This document shows positions 49,874-58,270 of a stretch of 64,000 nt of DNA, piece by piece. Within the stretch, counting starts at the first letter, position 1. The number at the start of each line of letters is the position of its first letter. The translations under genes were made by a program, and so were the position numbers. The notes below the pieces were generated by a model. It did no database searches and was not told where the DNA came from. It saw only the letters and a list, made by a program, of their open reading frames with translations. This DNA comes from Mesorhizobium sp. M4B.F.Ca.ET.203.01.1.1 (lineage in GTDB: Bacteria > Pseudomonadota > Alphaproteobacteria > Rhizobiales > Rhizobiaceae), in assembly GCF_004791025.1 (NCBI RefSeq), contig NZ_SRUO01000002.1, positions 661,914 through 725,913 on the forward strand, given 5' to 3'.

Positions 49874-50870
49874 ATGCGCTATGGGCAAGTTCTGCATGGG
49901 AGCGCCACAACGACAGAGGCGGTCCGTCGAGCGATACAGCATAGTCAAGAGAGGCTGAGGACGCTGGCCAAGCGCCATCGGGATCAACTAGAAGACGGTT
50001 GCGAAGTGGAAGAGGCCAGCTTCGGTCGCCGATCTACCGACGGTCCGAAGGAACCGAGTTCGACGGTGCTCTCGATTGAGGAAGAGGCGGTCATTGTTGC
50101 TTTCCGCCGCTACACGCTGCTGCCGCTCGACGACTGCCTCTATGCGCTTCAAGCGCCCATCCCGCACCTGACGCGATCTTCATTGCATCGCTGCCTGCAG
50201 CGCCATGGCATCGGCCGGCTCCCGGATGTCGAGGGCGACAAACCGGCGAAGAGGAAATTCAAGAGCTACCCGATCGGCTACTTCCACATCGACATTGCCT
50301 AGGTCAGGACCGAGCAGGGCAAGCCGCAGATGTTCGTCGCTATCGACCGCACCCTCGAGTTCGCCTTCGTCGAGTTGCACGAGAAGGCCCCCACAGCCGT
50401 ATCAAGAGACTTTCTAGTGCGGTTAATCGCGGCCGTGCCCTACAAGATCCATACCGTGCTTACCGACAATGGCATCCAGTTCACCACCCCCTATGCCGGT
50501 GGCTCGGCGGTGCCGCTGATCAAAGAGGCAATCGCAAGTGGCGAGATATTCCGCGCTCACGCCTTCGAATACGCCTGCGCCAGGAACGACATCGAGCACC
50601 GCACGACCAAGGCCAGGCATCCGTGGACTAACGGCCAGGTCGAGAGAATGAACCGGACTATCAAGGACGCCACCGTCAAGCGCTTCTACTACGAAGCCAC
50701 GACCAACTCCGCACCCATCTCGCCGACTTCGTCGCCGCCTACAACTTCGCCCGCAGGCTCAAGACCCTCAAGGGTCTCACGCCCTACGAGTTCATTGCAA
50801 GGCGTGGGCGTCACAACCGGAACCTTCAAACTCAATCCGCTTCAGCAAATGCCGGGACTAAACATCTGGC
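49874..50870 (+). pseudogene. IS481-family transposase, degraded
   Basis: From ATG 49874 the frame reads MRYGQVLHGSATTTEAVRRA, the start of an IS481 transposase, through FRRYTLLPLDDCLYALQ and PIGYFHIDIA, then stops at TAG 50300-50302 where the family has GAG (Glu). The frame resumes with QMFVAIDRTLEFAFVELHEK, HTVLTDNGIQFTT and HPWTNGQVERMNRTIKDATV (DDE core). After about 50690 it shifts (DQLRTHLADFVAAYNFARRL in another frame) and shifts back before LNPLQQMPGLNI. One nonsense mutation and two frameshifts make it inactive. Part of the linker after TLAKRHRDQL also looks altered. Confidence 0.87.
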
Positions 50871-50978
50871 GAAAGCTAAAGCTAATGAAATGCGTTAGTT
50901 CTTTGAACCGGCGAGGCGAGGAGAAGCTGCGCCATCCCTCGCTGAAGGACTTCCGTGAGGGAACCAGTTGCGGTGGCT

Positions 50979-52508
50979 TCAACGGTTAGCCGCCCTTTCG
51001 AGGGCTTGCTGATTTGGGTAGCTAGGTGTCTCGCCGAGCCTTATCAGCGCGATGTCGTCCTTGATTTCCACACTGCCGGGAGCAGGCCAAACCGGCATCG
51101 TTGAAAGACGGATAATTGTTCGGTCGACTTGATCCGGCGTTGCGCCGTTCAAATTGGAATAACCCAGCAGTTTCATGTAGTAGGCAATCCGCCAGGAATT
51201 GCCGCCGTCCCATTCGAAGAAGGAGTATCCCACCGTTGAGCCGGGCGTTCTTGGATATGTGGTCGCAAATGGCTGCGAGCCGAAAACGCTGATGGCATAT
51301 GTGCGTTTTGCGTCATACCCCGGTGTCGTCGACAATCGGTTGTAGATCGAGACGGCAAGAAGAGTATCGTGCTTGTCGAGTAGGTAGTTGGATGCCTGGC
51401 GAGAATTCTGGATGACCTGGATCTGGAAAAGCGCCACCGCCAGCAATATCGCCGACGGGACCTGAATCCTGGGATTTTTGCTCGTCACAGCTACATAGGC
51501 AAAAAGCCACACCGCGATCGGCGCTCCAGCCAGACTTCGGGTGGGCATGTTTCCGGCGGCGAGGAAATGAAAACCGAAGGGAACGAGTAACGAAGCGAAG
51601 GCTGCTGCCGTCAACAGCAGTCTTGGACGGGCGGTGTCCTTAAAAACGGCCAAGCCACCCAGCGCGAGCAGTGGCGGAATCGCCCATAGCGCAGCACCAT
51701 AGGTGGCAAAGTCGAGGCCGTACACGCCTTTTACAGCGTTCAACACGCGCCCAATGACAGTCGCCGGATGTTGAAACAGAAAGCTCAGTTGGAAAAGAGA
51801 TTCGAAATACTCGTTTCTCCCGGTGACAAATGACCTAAAGATAACGTCGCCGAGTTTGTAGAGCAGCGTAGCGCCGACCAGGAGGACTCCCATCCGAAAC
51901 AGGTCCGTAGGAAATGATTTGCTGGCGTCAGATCGCGCCCGAAGAACGGAAACCGCGATGCCCAGTACAAGTATTCCAGGCGCAAAACTCTGATAAGTCG
52001 AAACCGCGAAGCTGCCGGCGACTATTGCGCATAAGAAACGCAGGCTGAGGACCGAATTGTCCCCTTTGCTAACGAGCCAAACCGAAAGAGCCATCGCGAA
52101 AAGACCGATCCCGATCGTGGCAATATTCGAGTAAAACTCGACCATGAAGAACCATGTCGGGAAGCCGCAGAAAAGCGCAAAACATGCGTACTCCGCCGCG
52201 GAGAGCTCGTGCTTGTCGATGATGTCCATGACAAGGAGGTAGGCACCAACACAGCCCAGGCCAAAGATGCCTGGTGTGAGGAAAGGTATGATGGGATTAG
52301 GAAGGATAAATGTCTCGATGAGGTAGGCGCCCCAGCGCCCTTGGATAATCCAGATCGAGGCCTCCGTTCTGAAGGCTGCGACCTCCTCATCAATCGATAG
52401 TTGGAAGGAAGTCAGTTCAGAGAAATACATCACGGCAAAGATCGCGAAGAGATTAATTGCCGGTCGGATGGTGCTTGTTCGCGTCAGCATGGTCTGCGGA
52501 GTATCCAT
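50979..52508 (-). CDS. GtrII-like membrane glucosyltransferase
   Basis: This 509-residue protein has about ten to twelve transmembrane segments and a soluble C-terminal portion. It has the layout of GtrII-type O-antigen glucosyltransferases that take glucose from undecaprenyl-phosphate glucose in the periplasm. Motifs include FQLSIDEEVAAFR with acidic residues near the first periplasmic loop, WIIQGRWGAYLIETFILP and FAPGILVLGIAVSVLRAR. It is the last gene of the minus-strand operon and overlaps gtrA by about 25 bases, completing a GtrA-GtrB-GtrII set. The sugar and linkage added are unknown. Confidence 0.82.
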   Translation of the reverse strand: MDTPQTMLTRTSTIRPAINLFAIFAVMYFSELTSFQLSIDEEVAAFRTEASIWIIQGRWGAYLIETFILPNPIIPFLTPGIFGLGCVGAYLLVMDIIDKHELSAAEYACFALFCGFPTWFFMVEFYSNIATIGIGLFAMALSVWLVSKGDNSVLSLRFLCAIVAGSFAVSTYQSFAPGILVLGIAVSVLRARSDASKSFPTDLFRMGVLLVGATLLYKLGDVIFRSFVTGRNEYFESLFQLSFLFQHPATVIGRVLNAVKGVYGLDFATYGAALWAIPPLLALGGLAVFKDTARPRLLLTAAAFASLLVPFGFHFLAAGNMPTRSLAGAPIAVWLFAYVAVTSKNPRIQVPSAILLAVALFQIQVIQNSRQASNYLLDKHDTLLAVSIYNRLSTTPGYDAKRTYAISVFGSQPFATTYPRTPGSTVGYSFFEWDGGNSWRIAYYMKLLGYSNLNGATPDQVDRTIIRLSTMPVWPAPGSVEIKDDIALIRLGETPSYPNQQALERAANR

Positions 52509-52864
52509 CGAGAAATCAGGAAGTTGAGGACGGTCGTCGTGGCAAGGGTCATGAAGAACGCGACAACGGTGTTTTGCAGAATGCCTTCGAGAAACTGAAG
52601 GGTAGTCAATCCGATCACAAACACGACAGCGATCGAGCCGCCGATGGCCAGCCTGTCGGCAATGCCGGTACGACCGCCGGGAAATACGCGGTCGGGATAG
52701 AACACCATCGCAAACGCTAGGCCCGCCAGCCAGGCAATCGCGTAGGAAAGGGCCGATGGGAGTACGGTGAGGCCGGCGAAATAGACAAGGCTGGTCAGCG
52801 CGGTGTTCAGGCCGCCGGCGACAAGAAAGCGGATGGCATCCGCGCCGATGCGATCAGCTGCCAT
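52484..52864 (-). CDS. gtrA: GtrA-family membrane protein
   Basis: This 126-residue protein has four transmembrane helices (FLVAGGLNTALTSLVYFAGL, SYAIAWLAGLAFAMVFYP and two more) typical of GtrA, which is thought to flip undecaprenyl-phosphate-glucose to the periplasm. ATG 52864 overlaps the end of the wxcM gene by 11 bases, and its end overlaps the GtrII-like gene. Basic residues near the C-terminus (RWILRRPC) are as in the family. Confidence 0.88.
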   Translation of the reverse strand: MAADRIGADAIRFLVAGGLNTALTSLVYFAGLTVLPSALSYAIAWLAGLAFAMVFYPDRVFPGGRTGIADRLAIGGSIAVVFVIGLTTLQFLEGILQNTVVAFFMTLATTTVLNFLISRWILRRPC

Positions 52865-53804
52865 CCCGCCCGACCACAGCGAGGAAATCCGAATAGTCTC
52901 TGATGTAGTCGGCTGCATCATACGGATGTGAAGCCATGACCAACAGGACAGTATCGGGCTGGAACTTGTACTGAATGCCCCAAATTCCCGGGGGTAGATG
53001 AAGGCCGATCGACGGATCAGACAACGACACCTCTTTTCTGTCATGACCGTCATCGACGACCACCGAAAGCCGGCCATGGGCCGCGATCAAGAACTGATGA
53101 CACTGGCGATGCGCATGTTCCCCCCTGACCTTGTCGGAAGGGACCCCATAGACCAGGAACGTGCGCGCCGGCCTGAAGGGCAGGTTCGAGCCGAACTCGA
53201 GCGGAGCAAGCTCGCCGCGCAGGTCGCTGAAATGCGGCAGCCGCCAGAGCTCGCAATCGCCAACGCCAAGTGGCATTCTGTCGCCAGCTGCATTGGGGAT
53301 CGCTTGTGTCACCACCGGTTCCACTTGCGGGCCGGTCTGATAGCCGATGATGATGGCTGGATTTCCAACCACCACGGCATTGGCGGGGACGTTCTTGGTC
53401 ACCACCGCGCCGGCGCCGATCATAGCCTGACGGCCGATGGTTATGCCCGGCAGAATCGTCGCGTTGGCGCCGATCGACGCGCCATCCTCGACGGTCGTCA
53501 GCAGAAACGTTTCGGGGTATTCCTTCGAACGGGGGAAGCGATCGTTGGTGAACGTCGCATTCGGGCCGACAAAGACGCGATTGCCCAAGCGAAGGCCGTC
53601 CCACAATTGGACACCGCACTTTATGGTCACTTCATCGCCGATGATCACATCATTCTCGATGAAAACATGGTCGCAAATGTTGCAATTCGAGCCGACCACG
53701 GCGCCGGGTAGGACGTGGGCAAACGCCCAGATGCGGGTTCCTTCGCCGACGTGCGAAGTCTCGCAAATGCCACGGTCATGAACAAAGAACGGTCTGTCCG
53801 TCAT
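52854..53804 (-). CDS. wxcM: WxcM-type bifunctional acetyltransferase/3,4-ketoisomerase
   Basis: This 316-residue fusion has two enzymes of dTDP-3-acetamido-3,6-dideoxyhexose synthesis. Residues ~1-165 are a left-handed beta-helix N-acetyltransferase with hexapeptide repeats (VFIENDVIIGDEVTIKCGVQ, VFVGPNATFTNDRFPRSK, IGAGAVVTKNVPANAVVVGN). Residues ~185-310 are a cupin 3,4-ketoisomerase of the FdtA/QdtA type (GELAPLEFGSNLPF, RGEHAHRQCHQFLIAAHGR, LHLPPGIWGIQY). WxcM homologues convert dTDP-4-keto-6-deoxyglucose, and later acetylate the amine made by a DegT aminotransferase, which is encoded two genes upstream. Fuc3NAc or Qui3NAc is the likely product. Confidence 0.9.
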   Translation of the reverse strand: MTDRPFFVHDRGICETSHVGEGTRIWAFAHVLPGAVVGSNCNICDHVFIENDVIIGDEVTIKCGVQLWDGLRLGNRVFVGPNATFTNDRFPRSKEYPETFLLTTVEDGASIGANATILPGITIGRQAMIGAGAVVTKNVPANAVVVGNPAIIIGYQTGPQVEPVVTQAIPNAAGDRMPLGVGDCELWRLPHFSDLRGELAPLEFGSNLPFRPARTFLVYGVPSDKVRGEHAHRQCHQFLIAAHGRLSVVVDDGHDRKEVSLSDPSIGLHLPPGIWGIQYKFQPDTVLLVMASHPYDAADYIRDYSDFLAVVGRDGS

Positions 53805-54739
53805 TTGGATGTTCCATCGACGACGCGGCTTATGATTCTGAGCGGGCGCGATTTGGTGTTTTCAACAGCGCGCCAAAGGTAGCAGCCAAGAATGCCCTGC
53901 ACCGCAAGGCTGGCCGATCCGAAACCGGTGATCAGCAGCACCAGCGTCGTGTAGCCGGCAGGGTCGATCTTGCCAAGCAATCGGGCAACCACGGTGACGA
54001 ATGCGAATATCAAGCTTAGTGCGCAACCGACAATGCCCGCCCAGAGCGTCAGAACGATCGGAAAGTCGGAAAACGAGAATATGCTGTCCATCATGTAGCG
54101 GAACCTGCGTGCCATGCTCCAGGCGCTCTTTCCATGTTCTCGCTCGCGGCGGCGATAGGCTACGAATTCTCGCCTGAATCCCACCCAGAACAGCTGCACA
54201 ACAAGCGAACTGTTCGGCTCTTCAATCGACAGGATCGATTCCAGCACCTGGCGATTGCAGGCGAAAATATCGACCCCGCCACTCGGCATGCTGGGCAGGA
54301 CCAGCTTGCGGTAGGCAGCCCAGAAGGCCTTGGACAGAAAACGGGTCAGGGGCGGATCATCGCGCCCGACCCTGCGGCCAAAGACGACATCCGCCCCGTC
54401 TTTCTCCAGTATCGAAAAGAACTCGACGATGAGTTCCGGCGGTTCCTGCAGATCGGCGGCCATCGCGGCAACCTGATTGCCTGAAGCATGTTCGAGGCCG
54501 GTTCTAATGGCGGTGAAGGAGCCGAAATTGCGGCTGTGGAAGATGATCTTGTAGACATAGGCGGAGTTCTTCAACTCGGTGACCAGCAGGGCGCCCGATT
54601 CATCCGGCGACCCGTCGACGACGAAGACAAACTCGATGTCGCCTTGATACATGGAATGGAAATTAGCGATCGCTTGCAGAAGGGAGGGGATGTTCGCCTG
54701 ATTTCGATAAATCGGGAAAACGATCGAGCGTGTTGTCAC
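53801..54739 (-). CDS. gtrB: GtrB-like undecaprenyl-phosphate glycosyltransferase
   Basis: This 312-residue GT2 enzyme has an N-terminal catalytic domain (IVFPIYRNQANIPSLLQAIA, VFVVDGSPDESGALL, AMAADLQEPPELI with the DxD-like site) and two C-terminal transmembrane helices (FPIVLTLWAGIVGCALSLIF, TLVLLITGFGSASLAVQG). That is the layout of GtrB/DPM1-type enzymes that charge undecaprenyl phosphate with a sugar. It starts at GTG 54739 after GGGAGG and overlaps the DegT gene stop by four bases. With gtrA and the GtrII-like gene it should deliver a glucosyl side group to the polysaccharide. Confidence 0.87.
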   Translation of the reverse strand: MTTRSIVFPIYRNQANIPSLLQAIANFHSMYQGDIEFVFVVDGSPDESGALLVTELKNSAYVYKIIFHSRNFGSFTAIRTGLEHASGNQVAAMAADLQEPPELIVEFFSILEKDGADVVFGRRVGRDDPPLTRFLSKAFWAAYRKLVLPSMPSGGVDIFACNRQVLESILSIEEPNSSLVVQLFWVGFRREFVAYRRREREHGKSAWSMARRFRYMMDSIFSFSDFPIVLTLWAGIVGCALSLIFAFVTVVARLLGKIDPAGYTTLVLLITGFGSASLAVQGILGCYLWRAVENTKSRPLRIISRVVDGTSK

Positions 54740-55866
54740 ATTGCCTCCCATTCGCCGAGGGCCAGGCACACCTGCTCTATCTCGTTATTCGTCATGTCGG
54801 GATAGCAAGGGACGGAACAGAGTCGGCCCACGCTGGCTCTTGATACAGGGAGGTTCTCAATTCCTTTCATCGGCAAGTCCGCCCAGCCGACCTGGTCGCA
54901 ATCCAGCACAGGGTAGTGAATTTCGGTATCCACGCCACGCTCTTTCATGAACGCTCTGAATGCATCCCGATCGTCACAGAGGGCCACGGCGAGGTGGGCG
55001 ACAGCGCCGTCGCCTCCGTTCAAGAATTTCACCCGGCGCCTGGCGACGGACTTGTATCGGTCCAGGATGGCGCGGCGTTGTTCATTGCGATTGTCCACAT
55101 CAGGGAGCAATACATCCAGTATCGCGGCCTGGACCTCGTCCATGCGGGAATTTCGCCCTCCCGGGATGCCGACATGATACTTTGAAGTCCAGCCATACTG
55201 TTGCAACTGTCGCACTTGTCCGGCGAGTGCAGGATCAGAGGTGAGGACCGCGCCGCCGTCACCCATCGCGCCGAGATTCTTGGTCGGGTAAAAGCTGAAA
55301 GTAGCGATATCTCCAAGTGACCCGGCCATATTGCCGCCGATACGGGCCCCGTGCGCCTGAGCGCAATCCTCGACGATCGGAATGTGTGAGAGGCCAGCCA
55401 GTGCAAGTCCAGCTCTGATGGCCCGGACATCGACGACACCGCCATAAAGGTGTGTAACGACGATTGCAGCGGTATCTGCGCAGACTGCTTCCTGCACTGA
55501 CTGAACACTTACGAGCTGGCTGGCCGGTTCGATGTCAACATAATGCGGAATGAGATCGTTGTGCCAGCAGGCGCAGCTGGCATATCCCCCAGCGTTGGCC
55601 GTCATGATCACTTCGCGGCCGCGTGTATCGCCGAGTCTGGCGACTGAGGCCAGGGCGAGCTCAAGGGCGTCCGTTCCGTTGGCCACAAGGACACAGTCCG
55701 ACACCCCTACAAACTCCGCAAAGTTCGCGGCGAATCTTCTTCCCGTGCTTCCGTTGAGCCACCACCCGGAACGCAGCGTGCTGGCTACTTCGCGGTCGAT
55801 TTTGACCTCGTAGCGCTGATATAGGCGCTTCAGATCATTCATCGGAACGGCATTTGGCTTCGTCAT
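54736..55866 (-). CDS. DegT/DnrJ/EryC1 sugar aminotransferase (FdtB/QdtB-like)
   Basis: This 376-residue PLP enzyme aminates a keto sugar nucleotide. The PLP lysine is K196 in FSFYPTKNLGAMGDGGAVLT, and VANGTDALELAL, VVTHLYGG and VEDCAQAHGARIGG are the other cofactor contacts. Together with WxcM it should convert dTDP-3-keto-6-deoxyhexose to the 3-amino sugar, so FdtB or QdtB is the best match. ATG 55866 is chosen (MTKPNAVPMND); a second ATG at 55842 is possible. The next gene overlaps by four bases. A 190-base gap separates it from wzt upstream. Confidence 0.9.
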   Translation of the reverse strand: MTKPNAVPMNDLKRLYQRYEVKIDREVASTLRSGWWLNGSTGRRFAANFAEFVGVSDCVLVANGTDALELALASVARLGDTRGREVIMTANAGGYASCACWHNDLIPHYVDIEPASQLVSVQSVQEAVCADTAAIVVTHLYGGVVDVRAIRAGLALAGLSHIPIVEDCAQAHGARIGGNMAGSLGDIATFSFYPTKNLGAMGDGGAVLTSDPALAGQVRQLQQYGWTSKYHVGIPGGRNSRMDEVQAAILDVLLPDVDNRNEQRRAILDRYKSVARRRVKFLNGGDGAVAHLAVALCDDRDAFRAFMKERGVDTEIHYPVLDCDQVGWADLPMKGIENLPVSRASVGRLCSVPCYPDMTNNEIEQVCLALGEWEAM

Positions 55867-56056
55867 CAACAACTCAAGAGTCTAGCGTAATTCATCTGGC
55901 ACGTTCGCGAGTCTGTAAGTTCAGCAGCCGCTAACGTAGCGAAAATCTTGCATTGTGGGCGTAACAGAGTACTGGAAAGAAGTGGCACAAATATTGGGAT
56001 TCTACCGTCACCGCAACAGGCCCTGCGCGCCGTTGCTCACGAAGAGCGCCATGAGC

Positions 56057-56797
56057 CTAGGGTCTTGCGACTGTCCCAGCACGCTTGGCCGGCTCCATCG
56101 TTAGGGATTCCACCCGACCACTTCTTAGCGTCAGTCTCTTGGTGCATACGCTTTGGATAAGGCCTTCGCTATGACTCGCCAGAACGATAATGCCGGCCCT
56201 TTCCGCAAGTTCGTCCATGCGCCTCTTGGCCTTCTCCTGGAAAGAGGCATCGCCGGCGCCTATCCACTCGTCCATCAACAGAATCTCGGGATCGAGCGCG
56301 GTCGCCGCCGAAAAGGCCAGTCGCGCGGCCATCCCTTGGCTGTAAGCCTTGAATGGCAAATCGATGAAATCCCCGAGCTCGCTGAAAGCAATGATGTCCT
56401 CCATCTTCTCTTCGATCTCGGCTTCCGTCCACCCGCTGATCAGTCCACGCAAAACGATGTTCCTGCGACCGGTGGCCTCGCGACGAAAGCCTATGTTGAT
56501 GTTGAACAGAGCGTCGACTTTTCCTTCTATCGCCACGTTTCCGGCGGATGGCTCGTAGATGCCGTAGAGCACCTTGAGAAGGGTAGTCTTGCCGGCACCG
56601 TTCGGGCCAACCAGCCCCAGCCGGTCGCCGGCCTTCAATTCGAAACTGACGCCGTCGAGCGCCTGCACGAACTGCTTTCTGCCCGAGCCTTCGATTCTAC
56701 CGCCTGGCCTGCCCACACGCCGATCCGGCGCGGAAAGCGTCAGCTTTTCGTGCAGTTTGTAAACAAGGCCTACGTTGTCCAGCTTGATAGAAACCAT
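56057..56797 (-). CDS. wzt: ABC transporter ATPase for O-polysaccharide export (Wzt-like, short)
   Basis: This 246-residue ABC ATPase powers polysaccharide export with Wzm. The Walker A GPNGAGKTT is at 64-72, the signature region YSQGMAARLAF at 152-162 and Walker B ILLMDEWIGAGD at 172-183. The Wzt-type EGKVDALFNINIGFRREATG segment lies between. It ends after the H-loop (LASHSEGLIQSVC) and lacks the C-terminal carbohydrate-binding domain of long Wzt proteins. Export therefore should not depend on a Wzt-recognised terminal modification. ATG 56797 lies 7 bases after the wzm stop. Confidence 0.92.
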   Translation of the reverse strand: MVSIKLDNVGLVYKLHEKLTLSAPDRRVGRPGGRIEGSGRKQFVQALDGVSFELKAGDRLGLVGPNGAGKTTLLKVLYGIYEPSAGNVAIEGKVDALFNINIGFRREATGRRNIVLRGLISGWTEAEIEEKMEDIIAFSELGDFIDLPFKAYSQGMAARLAFSAATALDPEILLMDEWIGAGDASFQEKAKRRMDELAERAGIIVLASHSEGLIQSVCTKRLTLRSGRVESLTMEPAKRAGTVARP

Positions 56798-56804
56798 CGA
56801 AAAC

Positions 56805-57596
56805 TCAGATGATGAAGATGATTTGCCTGCGATAACGACCAAGCAGCAACAATGCAATCATCCATGTAGCCAAAGACATGACGATCGTTACAGTGAACGC
56901 ATGAGCTGGAAATTCTCCCTTCATGATCGGCAAACGGACGATCTCCAGAAAATAAGTGAACGGATTCCAGTGGTAGGCGTATTTCTGGACACCCTCTTGG
57001 CCGTTATACACCCAGAAAACGGGTGTGAAGAACATGCCGACCCGCAATAAATTGCCAACAATGAACTGGCTGTCGGGAAAGAAAGCTCCGAGAAACGCGA
57101 ATACGGTGATCATTGCGGGCGTGACCAGCAGTATCAGGAGCAGTCCTGCAACTGACCATAGCCACGGAGAGGCGATCGAAGGGCCGCTCAAAAGCAAAAT
57201 GGCAACGCATCCCGCGATCGCATAGCCCGCCCTTATCGAGGATTGCAATGCCAATCGCATCACATACACAAACAAAGGCAGCGTCGTGCCTTCGATGAAG
57301 CTCTCTTCGCGCTGAAAGAGCGACACGCTCAAGGACATGACTTCCATCAGGTAGAACCATACCAGGAGGCCTATGGCGACATAGGCAGCATAACCCGCTG
57401 CATCCTTGCCGGCGGGCTGGAACACGAAAACGAATGTGCCTACGAACGCGACGTAGTTGACCAGGAGCCAAAGAGGGCCGAGCGTCGTGCGTCTGTGCTG
57501 GTCGCCGATGTCCTCGTGGGCAAGCGCGATCCACACCCGGTGCAATCTCATAGCCTTGCTGATGTCGTCGACGGCGCCGTTAAATACTGCAATCAT
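56805..57596 (-). CDS. wzm: ABC-2 type polysaccharide export permease (Wzm-like)
   Basis: This 263-residue membrane protein has six transmembrane segments and the Wzm N-terminal signature around LAHEDIGDQHRRTTLGPLWL. Later segments include YVAIGLLVWFYLMEVMSLSV and RVGMFFTPVFWVY. It moves undecaprenyl-linked polysaccharide across the inner membrane with Wzt. It is the first gene of the minus-strand operon (start 57596), so its promoter should lie in the 674-base region upstream. Confidence 0.93.
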   Translation of the reverse strand: MIAVFNGAVDDISKAMRLHRVWIALAHEDIGDQHRRTTLGPLWLLVNYVAFVGTFVFVFQPAGKDAAGYAAYVAIGLLVWFYLMEVMSLSVSLFQREESFIEGTTLPLFVYVMRLALQSSIRAGYAIAGCVAILLLSGPSIASPWLWSVAGLLLILLVTPAMITVFAFLGAFFPDSQFIVGNLLRVGMFFTPVFWVYNGQEGVQKYAYHWNPFTYFLEIVRLPIMKGEFPAHAFTVTIVMSLATWMIALLLLGRYRRQIIFII

Positions 57597-58270
57597 CGCT
57601 GATGGTGTCGCATTTTGTTTCTGGGATTCATAGCTGTGATGGAGCCGCCGGAGACCTCTTCACATCGATTGCGACACGCATATGGCAAGGCGCTGCGTCG
57701 TAGTGAAGCTGCCAGCGATTCGCAAAGCGCACATCGGGATATGCAGTACGATCTCCCGTTCCTTGCCAACCAGACGAAGTTCGCCGCCGATCCAAAGCAC
57801 ATCACGACGTCGGATCTGCGGTCGGTCATCCGACGAGACGCGCAGACCGCGGCGGCAGGGCGACGAGCTGGTTGATGACACATGCTTGAGGCCCACCGTT
57901 GCCGAAAACCAGGCGCTGGTCAGAGCACTGCGCGTGCCTGTCAGGTGTTTTTGGCGTGCAATGATGGATGACAGGCGCGATGCTGTTCGCCTCATGCGAC
58001 CGGCGTTTCCTGGCTGCCGTTCCAGCAGTGTGCAAGGGGCCCGACTGCATCCACACCAGCGGCGGCGGTATACCTGACATGTCGGGCGCCCGGGAGCTGG
58101 GGTAGGGGCGGAAGGGCTGCTTGTGACCTGTCCTGACTTTTCCGGCTTGGCGATCCATCGTCCGCAGTGGGCTGGATCGGAGCGGTACGTGCGGCGTTTC
58201 AATAAATTTCGTCCATGACACACCCCGGCAACTTGCTTCATCGTCGGCTCCAACTGCGCTCATCGCGACT
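57597..58270. other. Gene-free region upstream of wzm
   Basis: This 674-base region contains only short frames rich in Arg, Ser and Cys without motifs or convincing starts on either strand. It must contain the promoter of the wzm operon. Some of it may be a decayed gene, but I recognise no family. Confidence 0.5.
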
